Shown here one piece after another: positions 26,526 through 34,976 of a DNA stretch of 64,000 nt (positions are counted from its first letter, which is position 1; the number at the start of each line of letters is the position of its first letter). Both the position numbers and the translations under genes were made by a program. The notes beneath the pieces are model-generated. The model did no database searches, was not told the origin of the DNA, and was given only the letters and a program-made list of their open reading frames with translations. Source of the DNA: Bacillaceae bacterium (GTDB lineage Bacteria; Bacillota; Bacilli; JACDOE01); contig JACDOE010000001.1 of assembly GCA_017656255.1 (NCBI GenBank), forward strand, positions 62,001 to 126,000, written 5' to 3'.

Positions 26526-27083
26526 ATGATTTCAGTTAATGATTTTCGAACTGGTTTGACAATTGAAGTAGACGGAGACATCTGGCAGGTTATTGATTTC
26601 CAGCATGTCAAACCGGGTAAGGGAGCCGCTTTTGTCCGCTCCAAGCTTCGCAATCTCCGTTCCGGAAGCATTCAGGAGAAAACCTTTCGAGCCGGAGAAA
26701 AAGTACAGAAGGCCCGCATTGATACGAAGGAAATGCAGTATCTTTATGCCAGCGGAGATCAGCACACGTTTATGGATACCAGCTCCTATGAGCAGGTAAC
26801 CCTGAGTGCCGATCAGATTGAACGGGAGTTGAAGTTCCTCAAGGAAAATATGATGGTCAACATGATGGAATATGATGGTGAGATCATCGGGGTTCAGCTT
26901 CCCAACACGGTTGAACTTGAAGTCACTGATACCGAACCCGGCATCAAAGGGGATACCGCTTCCGGGGGAACCAAGCCGGCTACGATGGAAACCGGTCTGG
27001 TGGTTCAGGTTCCGTTTTTTGTGAATGTCGGGGATAAACTGATTATTGATACACGCAGCGAAGAATATGTATCCCGGGCGTAA
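26526..27083 (+). CDS. efp: Elongation factor P
   Basis: A 185-residue three-domain KOW/OB protein that relieves ribosome stalling at polyproline. The loop [15 protein letters not shown] carries the lysine (about residue 32) that is modified in many bacteria, and [25 protein letters not shown] is the OB-domain signature. GGAGG lies about 9 bases before the ATG. A terminator follows. Confidence 0.97.
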   Translation: MISVNDFRTGLTIEVDGDIWQVIDFQHVKPGKGAAFVRSKLRNLRSGSIQEKTFRAGEKVQKARIDTKEMQYLYASGDQHTFMDTSSYEQVTLSADQIERELKFLKENMMVNMMEYDGEIIGVQLPNTVELEVTDTEPGIKGDTASGGTKPATMETGLVVQVPFFVNVGDKLIIDTRSEEYVSRA

Positions 27084-27100
27084 GCTCATGAATGATAAAA

Positions 27101-27134
27101 AAATCCCGTCCCTGTTCAAAGGGCGGGATTTTTC
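27101..27134 (+). terminator. Rho-independent terminator of efp
   Basis: AAAATCCCG-T-CCC pairs with GGG-CGGGATTTT, and the T-tract lies in the 3' arm. Confidence 0.85.
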
Positions 27135-27268
27135 AATGTCATAAAACAATCGTTTTAAGACCAGTGGATAGGCTAATGGGAGGAGGAAACCTGATGATAA
27201 CGGAAATACTTTCGCTCCCTTTAAATCCGACTTCTGGCCACTGACCTCCGACCTCTGTTTAGCATGCA

Positions 27269-28240
27269 TCAAATAAAAAATTTAACCAGCGTTCCGTCAT
27301 CCTCACGCCGAATCTGATTTTCCTTTTCCAGATAAACCAGATGCGCCAGTGCTTCAGACATGGCAAAACGGAGCTGATGCAGATCGAGTTCCCGGTGTGA
27401 GAACAGCTTTCGGCAGATCTCATAAGCGGTCTGTTCGCCTTCTTTGAGATATCCCAGCACTTCCTCAAGCCGCTCGTCATGATGGTGGAGCAACTCATCA
27501 ATCCGTTCCTTCGCCTCTGTAAAGATGCGGCCGTGGCCGGGAAACACCTTTCGAATTGGCAATTCCTTTAATTCTTTTAACGATGTGATATAAGATTGCA
27601 GCGGGTTTGGATCCATATTAGGCCACAGGCTGACGTTAGGCGATATTTTTTGAAGCAACTGGTCTCCGCCGATGAACAGGCCGCTTTTCTCCCCTAAAAA
27701 CGCAAAATGGCCGTCGCAATGTCCCGGTGTCAAAATCGGCAGATGCTCTTCTCCCACCGTCAGTGTTAATTTTTCACCGTTCCTGATTTCTTTGATGGGC
27801 GGAAGAGGCGTCATAAATCGCATGAAATCGATCATATGTTGTTCGATGTCACGGGTTTCATGCTCGGGCATGCCATGTCGGGTGAAAAATTCAGCCGTTT
27901 CCTTTGCCTGGGGTTGCGCCGGATCCCAAATATATAACGCCGCTTTTTTGCCCGGCTCTGACATGCGTACCGGCGCTCCGGTCAATTCATGAAGCCATCC
28001 CGCCAGACCCAGATGGTCCGGGTGATAGTGGGTCAGAATAATTTCCACAATGTCTTTTTCCGGTTGAATGCCCAGTTCAGAAAAAGCTCTGTTCCAGGTC
28101 TCTTTTCCTTCCCGGGTGTTCAGGCCGGTATCAATGATCCTCCAGCCATCTTCAGCTTTGAGCAGGTAAACATTGACAAACTTCAACGGAATCGGTACGG
28201 GTACAGGAATCTGTACATAGTATTGTTCATCTTTCGTCAT
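27269..28240 (-). CDS. MBL-fold metallohydrolase
   Basis: About 323 residues. The metal motif THYHPDHLG (HxHxDH) at about residue 84, a further His in LTPGHCDGH and FPGHG give a complete binuclear site of the metallo-beta-lactamase fold; a C-terminal winged-helix-like part (about 240-323) is typical of glyoxalase II-like LACTB2/YobT relatives. The substrate is unknown. The start is uncertain: ATG 28240 has AAGGAG 14 bases upstream, while an in-frame ATG at 28309 lacks one. The gene is convergent with efp. Confidence 0.82.
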   Translation of the reverse strand: MTKDEQYYVQIPVPVPIPLKFVNVYLLKAEDGWRIIDTGLNTREGKETWNRAFSELGIQPEKDIVEIILTHYHPDHLGLAGWLHELTGAPVRMSEPGKKAALYIWDPAQPQAKETAEFFTRHGMPEHETRDIEQHMIDFMRFMTPLPPIKEIRNGEKLTLTVGEEHLPILTPGHCDGHFAFLGEKSGLFIGGDQLLQKISPNVSLWPNMDPNPLQSYITSLKELKELPIRKVFPGHGRIFTEAKERIDELLHHHDERLEEVLGYLKEGEQTAYEICRKLFSHRELDLHQLRFAMSEALAHLVYLEKENQIRREDDGTLVKFFI

Positions 28241-28388
28241 GGTTAAGTGTAAATCTCCTTTATCATGTTGGTGTTGCATACGTTGAACTAAGTTCCTGCT
28301 TAGTTTCACGGTATGTTTCCATTAATAGTGTAACATAAAAGATTTGAATCTTGTAATGAGCTGAAGGGACTTGCTGTCTGCAAACATA

Positions 28389-28422
28389 AACGCACCGGAA
28401 CCGTGTTGGAATTCGGTGCGTT
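28389..28422 (-). terminator. Terminator of the DUF441 gene
   Basis: A perfect 9-bp inverted repeat (AACGCACCG / CGGTGCGTT) overlaps the stop codon of the minus-strand gene. The T-tract downstream is interrupted (TTTATGTTT). Confidence 0.55.
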
Positions 28423-28879
28423 ACTTGAAACCCAGAATTTGAAACAATTTGATCAAAAAGGCCGTAATGCCGGCTGCCATCAGAGGCCCTACGGGAATTC
28501 CCCTCAGAAAAACAATGCCGATGATCGACCCGATCACCAGTCCCACAATTAACTGCGGCTCCAGGCGAAGAATCTCAAGTCCTTTCCCATTCATATAGGT
28601 GGCGACGGCTCCGCCAACGAGGGCGAGAATTCCAGTCCAGGAAGTAAAAAGGGGACTGATTTCTTTGAGACCGATTTTCTCATTGGCAAAGGGCACCAGG
28701 ACCGCCATCGTCAGAAACAGCAATCCCAATTCCAGTCCCCGTCTTTCAACCGCAGGAAAAAAACGTTCCAGGGAGGTTAATTTCAGGATTAGCAAAAAAC
28801 TGGCTGCTGTCGCAATGATATGAGAACGACCCACCAGTCCGATGATAATCAATAAGACCAGCAACAGTTCACCACTCAA
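28421..28879 (-). CDS. DUF441 membrane protein (YtwI/YeaL family)
   Basis: About 152 residues with four hydrophobic segments and the family features [21 protein letters not shown] and [15 protein letters not shown] 28879 is preferred because AGGAG lies 10 bases upstream and the N-terminus then matches YtwI; an in-frame ATG at 28906 has no ribosome-binding site. Function unknown; a transporter has been suggested only from topology. Confidence 0.8.
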   Translation of the reverse strand: MSGELLLVLLIIIGLVGRSHIIATAASFLLILKLTSLERFFPAVERRGLELGLLFLTMAVLVPFANEKIGLKEISPLFTSWTGILALVGGAVATYMNGKGLEILRLEPQLIVGLVIGSIIGIVFLRGIPVGPLMAAGITAFLIKLFQILGFK

Positions 28880-28918
28880 AACCGAACAACTCCTGTCCTT
28901 GTTCATATTTAAAATGTA

Positions 28919-29632
28919 TTAAGGACAGATTGCAATTATGCGTTCATTTTGGACGAAGGGCACCAGTTGCTGACTGTCTAACTGTGCGCATATGGCAACA
29001 TCCTGTTCCAACCCCATTCGGATGAGTCGTTGCCCCGTTGCCGATTCCGTCAGGGCTGCTGTCAAACGCCCCCGATTTTGCCTGAAACAGGCTTCGAGGG
29101 CTATTCCCAGGTCGTCAACACATATAGAGGAATGGAGCTGTTTCAGTTTAGATATGATCATCCCGGCTGCCATGCCGTCTTCGAGGGCAAACTGTTGCCG
29201 GGAACCTGCACATACGAGTGTAATGTCTTTTTGAAAATGGAAAGCTTGTTGTGCACAGATCGAGCCGTTCATCAGACACCCGATCAGAACCTTTTCTCCT
29301 TTTTGTGCTTTACGGATAGCTTTTGTTCCATTGGTGGTCGTCAAGACCAGTGTCGGACGAACATCGGTATGAGAAATGAGTTCATGGGGAGAATTGCTGA
29401 AATGAAATCCCTGAATTTTTTTGCCGTATCGTTCACCGGCTAAATAGGTGTCACCCGAGTGCAGTTGATGGGCCTGACCGATGGTATCGACGGGAATTAC
29501 CTGTTTATAACCGAGGGATAAAGCGGTGACGATTGTGCTGGATGACCGCAGCACATCCATGATGATAACCGTTTTGTTGATTAAATCACAGGTGCGGAGT
29601 TCATCCAGCCTGGGCACGACATCGACCTTCAT
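28919..29632 (-). CDS. comB: 2-phosphosulfolactate phosphatase
   Basis: A 237-residue ComB-family enzyme: MKVDVVPRLDEL, IIMDVLRSSSTIVTAL, GFHFSNSPHEL, TTTNGTKAIRKA and GSRQQFALEDGMAAG are conserved segments. It dephosphorylates 2-phospho-3-sulfolactate to 3-sulfolactate. ATG 29632 follows GGAGGGG. It lies directly downstream of comA, as in the B. subtilis yitD-yitC pair; sulfolactate is a known component of Bacillus spores. Confidence 0.9.
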   Translation of the reverse strand: MKVDVVPRLDELRTCDLINKTVIIMDVLRSSSTIVTALSLGYKQVIPVDTIGQAHQLHSGDTYLAGERYGKKIQGFHFSNSPHELISHTDVRPTLVLTTTNGTKAIRKAQKGEKVLIGCLMNGSICAQQAFHFQKDITLVCAGSRQQFALEDGMAAGMIISKLKQLHSSICVDDLGIALEACFRQNRGRLTAALTESATGQRLIRMGLEQDVAICAQLDSQQLVPFVQNERIIAICP

Positions 29633-29658
29633 TTTACCCCTCCTTAACACATAAAGGG

Positions 29659-30459
29659 CTACAATCCAAAGGTAAACGTGTCTGATCGAAGCCCTCTGCG
29701 CAGCGATTCGATGGAATAGACATCATGGGATGCGACATTTCCCAGATTGACCTGGGGACCGAAGAACTCCAGCAACTGTACCTGCTGGTCTTTATGCGGG
29801 GCTTCCCAGATCAGGGATTCTGTCTGTTCGCCCAGCCTTTCCTGAATGTGTTGCAGCACCTCTATATTGGCAACACCGCTACGGTCATAAATACCGACAT
29901 TTTTGCCGGATTCCCGGCCTTCTACAATCATGTAGGAAGCGCCGCTTTGTGTGTCGGCATAAAATGTTTCGGCCAACCGGTCAATATCGACCCGGGAACC
30001 CTGTACTTTTTTTCCATATTCACTGAGTACAACAAACCCCATCTCACGTGCCAGATGGATGGAATCAGACCGGTATTTGCGGGAAATTTCAATCGTTCCA
30101 TCGGAAATTTCAACAGCAGAAAAGCCAATTTTTTTCACCGTGTTCAAATAATCTTCCAGTTTTCCTTTCACGGTGGCCACTTCAAAAAAGGTTCCGCCCG
30201 GATAGATTGCAACCTGATGCTGGTCGGCCAGCGCTACTTTTTTCTGTAAAATCTCATCAGGGTAAAGGGCGGAGGTGCCGAACCCCAGTTTTATGAAGTC
30301 AATGAAAGGAGCTGCTGTTTCAAGGATATCCTGGAAAGCATGCAGCCCCAATCCTTTATCGATGACGACGGTTACCCCTTTTTTACGCGGTTTCGACACC
30401 CTGCAGGCAGACGGGTCCGCCAGGGTCGAACTCCAGGTGGAATTAATATTTGTCTGCAT
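29659..30459 (-). CDS. comA: Phosphosulfolactate synthase
   Basis: A 266-residue TIM-barrel enzyme that adds sulfite to phosphoenolpyruvate. Family segments are KPRKKGVTVVIDKGLG, IDFIKLGFGTSALYP, YPGGTFFEVA, EISDGTIEIS and VNLGNVASHDVYSIESLRRGLRSDT. ATG 30459 has GAGGAGAG upstream. With comB it makes 3-sulfolactate, the first steps of the archaeal coenzyme M route but used in bacilli for a spore solute. The gene for a sulfolactate dehydrogenase (comC) is not here. Confidence 0.92.
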   Translation of the reverse strand: MQTNINSTWSSTLADPSACRVSKPRKKGVTVVIDKGLGLHAFQDILETAAPFIDFIKLGFGTSALYPDEILQKKVALADQHQVAIYPGGTFFEVATVKGKLEDYLNTVKKIGFSAVEISDGTIEISRKYRSDSIHLAREMGFVVLSEYGKKVQGSRVDIDRLAETFYADTQSGASYMIVEGRESGKNVGIYDRSGVANIEVLQHIQERLGEQTESLIWEAPHKDQQVQLLEFFGPQVNLGNVASHDVYSIESLRRGLRSDTFTFGL

Positions 30460-30544
30460 TCCGACTCTCCTCACTGTTTTTGGTGTGATGTATGTCAACA
30501 ATATATGCACGCCGGCCCAGGAGAGTTCGAAAAAATTGACGGGA

Positions 30545-31822
30545 TTATTTAATCCGGTGACCTGCCGGATGGGGCCGCAGAATGACTCTGGAATGCCCTT
30601 TTTTGCCTTTTATTTCCCGTGGTCGATGAATGAAAAACAGAGCGAGGATGGCATTAATCACAGCCAGAACCGCAATTCCCCAGAACAACCAGTTGATACG
30701 TTCCATCATCGCCCCGAAAACAGGAGGCCCGGCGGCCACTCCCAGAAACCGGACACTCCCGTAAAGGGATGTAATAATCCCCCGCTCTTTAGATCCGACC
30801 GCCGAGGTGATCATCGTATTGAGGCAGGGAAGGATGAATCCGCTGCTGATGCCGCTGATCACAAGCAGACCGATCAGCAGTATGTTGTTGTCGACAAACG
30901 GGACAATGCCGCTAACCAGGCCCAGCGAGAAAAGCCCGATGACAATCAGGGTTTTCATCAGATGTTTACGTTTTTGAATGAAGGTCCCGGTCCAATAGGC
31001 GGAGATGGTCAGCGCCAGCAGGGGAATCGCCAGTACCAGCCCTTTTTTCACGCCTTCGATTTTATAGGTTTTTTCCAGAATTTCTGAGAGGTAAAACAAA
31101 ACCCCAAACAGAATAAACAGCGTAACCGCGCCTGCCAGAAAGGCAACGGACAACCATTTACCCTGTCTTTTCCACACTCTCTTCAGATCCTGGGCATATT
31201 GGGAAAGTGGAACCTTGTCACCTTTAAGCGGTGGTTCCTTAACCAGCAACCAGATACCCAGAGCTGACAGAAAGGTGAGGACAGGAAAGGCGAAAAAAAC
31301 GGAATACCAGGTAATCAGCGCAATTAAGGAGCCCAGGATCGGGCTGAGTACTTTTCCCATAGCATTGGAAGATTCAATAATTCCGAGAGCTTTGCTTCGC
31401 TCCTGTCGGGTATAGATGTCACTGACCAGGGCCATGACGATGGGGGCTGTCCCGGCTGCTCCGATTCCCTGAAGGATTCGGCCCGTCAGGACCCAGTAAT
31501 AAGGGTCTTCCAGCAGTAGGATAAAAACTGCGGCGAAGACACCTCCCAGTCCGTAAAGGATGAGACTGGGGATAATCACCTTTTTACGTCCGATCCGGTC
31601 AGACAGGATTCCGGCGATGGGGATCACGATCCCGGCGGGAACGGAAAACAGGGTGATAACCAGACTGACCTGAAATTCCGTAACATCCAGCACGGATTTC
31701 ATTTTGGGGAGGACCGGGATCAGCATGGAGTTTCCTAGCACCATAATCAGCGGTACACTGCTTAAGGCCAGAATGACAGCCAGTCCTTTTTTGACACTAT
31801 TACCCGATTGTTCCTGTGACAT
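30545..31822 (-). CDS. MFS transporter (YitG-like)
   Basis: A 425-residue major facilitator with 12 helices. LSDRIGRKKVI is the loop 2-3 motif and GRILQGIGAAGTAPIVMALVSDI is motif C of antiporters. It lies 35 bases before comA on the same strand; in B. subtilis yitG, also an MFS gene, is near yitC and yitD. Movement of sulfolactate or sulfonates is a possibility from context only; drug efflux is an equal alternative. GGGGGGAAG precedes ATG 31822. Confidence 0.85.
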   Translation of the reverse strand: MSQEQSGNSVKKGLAVILALSSVPLIMVLGNSMLIPVLPKMKSVLDVTEFQVSLVITLFSVPAGIVIPIAGILSDRIGRKKVIIPSLILYGLGGVFAAVFILLLEDPYYWVLTGRILQGIGAAGTAPIVMALVSDIYTRQERSKALGIIESSNAMGKVLSPILGSLIALITWYSVFFAFPVLTFLSALGIWLLVKEPPLKGDKVPLSQYAQDLKRVWKRQGKWLSVAFLAGAVTLFILFGVLFYLSEILEKTYKIEGVKKGLVLAIPLLALTISAYWTGTFIQKRKHLMKTLIVIGLFSLGLVSGIVPFVDNNILLIGLLVISGISSGFILPCLNTMITSAVGSKERGIITSLYGSVRFLGVAAGPPVFGAMMERINWLFWGIAVLAVINAILALFFIHRPREIKGKKGHSRVILRPHPAGHRIK

Positions 31823-31905
31823 TGTCTTCCCCCCTTAAATACATGGACAAAATGACAGCTTGTTGGCATAGACATAAGAATAAATTGATTTCAGGAGTGG
31901 TCGTT

Positions 31906-32178
31906 ATGTTTGGTATTCTGGAAAAAGCTGTTCTAGGTATGGCGTTACTTCGTATTCTGTCGGGATGTCTTGAATTGCTTGCTGCAGGGTTGATGATTAA
32001 GTTTAATCAGGTTGAAAAAGCGATTATCATCAATTCGCTTCTGGCTGTTGTCGGTCCGCTGATTTTGATTTCCACTACGACTATCGGACTGATCGGTATT
32101 GCTGATCGTGTGTCATTAAGTAAACTGGTGTTGATCCTGCTCGGTGTGGCGTTGATTCTGATCGGAATTCGAAAATGA
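31906..32178 (+). CDS. yqhV: YqhV-family membrane protein (DUF2619)
   Basis: A 90-residue protein with three hydrophobic helices. GMALLRILSGCLELLAAGLM and INSLLAVVGPLILISTTTIG match B. subtilis YqhV, which also precedes spoIIIAA. ATG 31906 follows CAGGAG. Its last 63 bases overlap the convergent hydrolase gene. Function unknown; sporulation is suggested by position. Confidence 0.85.
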   Translation: MFGILEKAVLGMALLRILSGCLELLAAGLMIKFNQVEKAIIINSLLAVVGPLILISTTTIGLIGIADRVSLSKLVLILLGVALILIGIRK

Positions 32179-32988
32179 CGGAGAAAATGACGTATGATCG
32201 GGATTAAGTCGGTGTAAATGGTCGGCAACCAGCTGGTTGAATACATCAGCGGCCCGTGTCGGGCAGGCATGATTACTTCCCGGGATCAGCGCCACTTCCG
32301 AGTAGGGATGGATCGTCAATAATTGATGACGGTAACGCATCATGTATTTTTCTCCGGTTCCATAAACATGAAGAACCGGTCGCTTTATCTGTTTAATTTT
32401 TTGAGTCAGGTCAATATATAAATTCGAGGTTAGGAAATAGGTCATTTCACTGGAACTGGACCGGCGGGCTTCATGTAAAAATAATTTAAATTGGCGGATT
32501 GAACGGCTGTTGGTGAAGGCAGCTCCGTACTCAAGTAAACCGCGCATTCCCAGTTTATTCAAAAGATGCGATGCCCCCAACCTTCCCCAGAGAGAAGGGT
32601 TTATACCCACTCTTGGATAAACGCCGGAGAGAACGGCTCCTGTTACCTGTGAAGGATAGAAATACATATAGTTGAGGGCGATTAACGATCCCATGGAATA
32701 ACCCAGCAATATCGTTTGCTTCACGTTAAGATGACATAATAGAGCTCGTAAATCCAGGGTTAATTGATCCAGATAATCCCGTGGCGTGGTCGTATTCTTT
32801 GCGGAGATTCCACTTTTACCGTGCCCGCGAAGATCATAAGTGATAATCCGGTAGTCTCGGGAAAACCGGTTGACCTGTTCGATCCAGTTTTTATGAGATA
32901 ATCCGAGTCCGTGAATGCAGGTAATCGGAAAACCTGAACCGGTGTCTTCATAATAGATCGGAATGTCGTTTAATCGTACGGTCGGCAT
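32116..32988 (-). CDS. Alpha/beta hydrolase
   Basis: A 290-residue alpha/beta-hydrolase fold protein: HGLGLSHKNW oxyanion loop, ITYDLRGHGKSG, nucleophile elbow GYSMGS (Ser about residue 97) and the catalytic His in PGSNHACPTRA. The final 40 residues are polar and low in complexity. AAGGAG lies 10 bases before ATG 32988. Substrate unknown. The 3' end runs 63 bases into the convergent yqhV gene. Confidence 0.85.
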   Translation of the reverse strand: MPTVRLNDIPIYYEDTGSGFPITCIHGLGLSHKNWIEQVNRFSRDYRIITYDLRGHGKSGISAKNTTTPRDYLDQLTLDLRALLCHLNVKQTILLGYSMGSLIALNYMYFYPSQVTGAVLSGVYPRVGINPSLWGRLGASHLLNKLGMRGLLEYGAAFTNSRSIRQFKLFLHEARRSSSSEMTYFLTSNLYIDLTQKIKQIKRPVLHVYGTGEKYMMRYRHQLLTIHPYSEVALIPGSNHACPTRAADVFNQLVADHLHRLNPDHTSFSPSFSNSDQNQRHTEQDQHQFT

Positions 32989-33105
32989 CGGCGGTTTGCT
33001 CCTTTCGTTTCACAGATATATTGTTCCCGGATGGGTAAAGCGTAATTCAGACACAATTTGGGGAATACTAGCTAAGGAAATCGGAGAAAAAGGAGGATTT
33101 TTAAG

Positions 33106-33618
33106 ATGGAATCTTTGTCAAACCGCATTGCCTATCTACAGGGATTGACGGATGGACTGGATTTAAGCGGGAGTAAAGAAGGTAAAATCATTCAGGAGAT
33201 GATTCATCTTTTTGATCACATGGCTGACACACTTGAACAGTTTGAGCAACAGATGAATGAACAGGAAGAATATATTGAGGCTGTGGATGAAGACCTGAGT
33301 GAACTCGAAACCTTGATTTATGATGAAGACACACTCGAAGACACGGATTACCTCGATGATGATGGATTTGCCCGTGAAATTGAGGAGTACGATGATGAGG
33401 AGTTGTATGACGATGATGATATCGGTTTTTTTGAAATTGAATGTCCGCACTGCGACAATCTGATTGCCGTCAGTCAGGATATTTTCGATGACGATATGGT
33501 GGCGGAAGTGATTTGCCCCGAATGTGATTACCATATCATTGTCAATGAAGATCCTGATGAAGATGGTCAGTTTGTTCGTTATATTATAGAAGATGATGAA
33601 AGTAAAGTAAGGTCGTAA
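33106..33618 (+). CDS. CD1247-type acidic zinc-ribbon protein
   Basis: A 170-residue, very acidic protein. Residues 1-65 are helical (NRIAYLQGLTDGLDL, a conserved start of the CD1247 N-terminal family), about 60-105 is an Asp/Glu-rich linker, and 110-150 holds two CxxC knuckles (CPHC, CPEC) that probably bind one zinc. Relatives are often found in spore-forming Firmicutes next to spoIIIA, as here, but have no known function. AAAGGAGG is a strong ribosome-binding site. Confidence 0.75.
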   Translation: MESLSNRIAYLQGLTDGLDLSGSKEGKIIQEMIHLFDHMADTLEQFEQQMNEQEEYIEAVDEDLSELETLIYDEDTLEDTDYLDDDGFAREIEEYDDEELYDDDDIGFFEIECPHCDNLIAVSQDIFDDDMVAEVICPECDYHIIVNEDPDEDGQFVRYIIEDDESKVRS

Positions 33619-33626
33619 AGGAAAAA

Positions 33627-33670
33627 TCCCCCGAAGGACTTGCCTTTCTGCCAAGGCGTCCTTGACGGGA
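33627..33670 (+). other. Extended hairpin of unknown role
   Basis: AAGGAC-(TT)-GCCTT pairs with AAGGC-GTCCTT around a TCTGCC loop, and the outer CCCG / CGGG can extend the stem. No T-run follows, so it is not a standard terminator. Confidence 0.4.
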
Positions 33671-33811
33671 AAAGGCAGTTTGATAAGAAGGTTGGGATCG
33701 ATTTCAGGTTTCCTGTTTTATGGTAAATGGCTCGCTGCCCATGCCCCAACGCCCCGCTATAAGTCGGCCCGGGCCCCACTATCCATAATTTTAGCTAGAC
33801 TGAACACAAAC

Positions 33812-33838
33812 GCCTCTCGTTCGTAACGAGGGGCTTTT
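33812..33838 (+). terminator. Rho-independent terminator upstream of spoIIIA
   Basis: GCCTCTCGTT / AACGAGGGGC stem (one G-U pair) with a CGT loop, followed by four T. Confidence 0.75.
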
Positions 33839-33952
33839 CTCATTCATGACGTGTCAATCGCTTTCCTTATTCTATCCCTGATGTTGAACCAGGGCAAGTG
33901 TACCAGAATAGAACCGGAACCGGACAGCTTCACCACCAAACGGGTTTTTTTA

Positions 33953-33983
33953 GGCATAAATGGGCCAAGCGTCCGCATATGTA
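33953..33983 (+). promoter_or_regulatory. Candidate SigE promoter of the spoIIIA operon
   Basis: GGCATAAA and CATATGTA are separated by 15 bases, resembling SigE -35 and -10 boxes (KMATATT, CATACA-T). It lies about 40 bases before the spoIIIAA start. spoIIIA of B. subtilis is SigE-dependent. Confidence 0.4.
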
Positions 33984-34019
33984 TGTGTTAAGTCAGAGTG
34001 GACAAAGGGGGGTGGCAAA

Positions 34020-34976
34020 TTGGAAGAGATCTGGTCCATTCTTCCGCTTGAAATTCGGCACAGGCTCACGTCTCTTCCGCCTGAGGTGATTGACAACCTC
34101 GAGGAAATACGCCTGAGGACCGAACGTCCTGTAGAAATTGTCTCTAATCAACAGTCATCTTTTGTTACCGAAAAAGGAACGTTGACACAGAACCCTGCAC
34201 ATGGCTGGATCCTGGACAGGATGACGGCAGACAAACTGTTAAATCTAATTTCAGATCACTCTTTTTATGCGATGGATGAGCAATTGAAACGGGGATATGT
34301 GACGGTCAAAGGCGGACACCGGATCGGGATTGTGGGAAGAGTTCTTGTTGAAAACGGGCGCATTGAGGGAATCAAGGAAGTGGCATCCTTCAACATTCGG
34401 GTTGCCAGAGAGAAAAAAGGCATTGCGCATCCCATACTCCCTTATTTGATTGAAGGGAATCATTTGCTTCATACGCTGATCATTTCACCGCCCCAGTGTG
34501 GGAAAACCACGCTTCTGCGGGATATTGCCCGACTCGTCAGCTATGGCAATGCACATATGTCCGGCAAAAAAGTGGGGATTGTGGATGAACGATCAGAAAT
34601 TGCCGGGTGTGTACAGGGTATGCCCCAGAAAGATGTCGGGGTCCGGACCGATGTTCTCGACGGTTGTCCTAAAGCGGAAGGCATGATGATGATGATTCGT
34701 TCCATGTCTCCCGATGTGATGGTAACGGATGAAATCGGAAAAAAGGAGGATGCCCGGGCCGTTCAGGAAGTACTCAACGCCGGCGTTGTGCTGCTGGCCT
34801 CAGCCCATGGCCGCGATGTCGAGGAAATAGCACGCAGGCCAACCCTCTCTGACATTTTAAACATGGGTTTTTTTCAACGTTTTGTCGTTCTGAGCCGTCG
34901 TCAGGGACCCGGTACCGTTGAAGGGATCTATGACGCGAATTTACGTCCTCTCCTGAAGGAGAGATCCATATGTTGA
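34020..34976 (+). CDS. spoIIIAA: Stage III sporulation protein AA (ATPase)
   Basis: A 318-residue AAA-type ATPase of the secretion-ATPase family. Walker A is PPQCGKTTL (about residue 160) and Walker B lies in SPDVMVTDEIG. It powers the SpoIIIA-SpoIIQ channel between mother cell and forespore. TTG 34020 is chosen: GGGGGGTGG precedes it and the protein then begins MEEIWSILP like its relatives. The stop overlaps spoIIIAB by 7 bases. Confidence 0.96.
   Translation: MEEIWSILPLEIRHRLTSLPPEVIDNLEEIRLRTERPVEIVSNQQSSFVTEKGTLTQNPAHGWILDRMTADKLLNLISDHSFYAMDEQLKRGYVTVKGGHRIGIVGRVLVENGRIEGIKEVASFNIRVAREKKGIAHPILPYLIEGNHLLHTLIISPPQCGKTTLLRDIARLVSYGNAHMSGKKVGIVDERSEIAGCVQGMPQKDVGVRTDVLDGCPKAEGMMMMIRSMSPDVMVTDEIGKKEDARAVQEVLNAGVVLLASAHGRDVEEIARRPTLSDILNMGFFQRFVVLSRRQGPGTVEGIYDANLRPLLKERSIC

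Larger units (their letters stand above)
33619..34019 (+). other. 400-base intergenic region before spoIIIAA
   Basis: No coding frame with a ribosome-binding site is seen. The region holds an extended hairpin at 33627-33670, a GC-rich stretch with CCCGGGCCCC near 33770, a terminator at 33812-33838 and a candidate SigE promoter at 33953-33983. The part between 33670 and 33810 is unexplained. Confidence 0.6.

Noticed and set aside
26532-27272. 246-codon frame antisense to efp
   Set aside because: efp is certain on the other strand; this frame also runs through the efp terminator.
30275-31087. 270-codon frame antisense to the MFS gene and comA
   Set aside because: Composition mirrors the hydrophobic codons of the transporter; no start signal.
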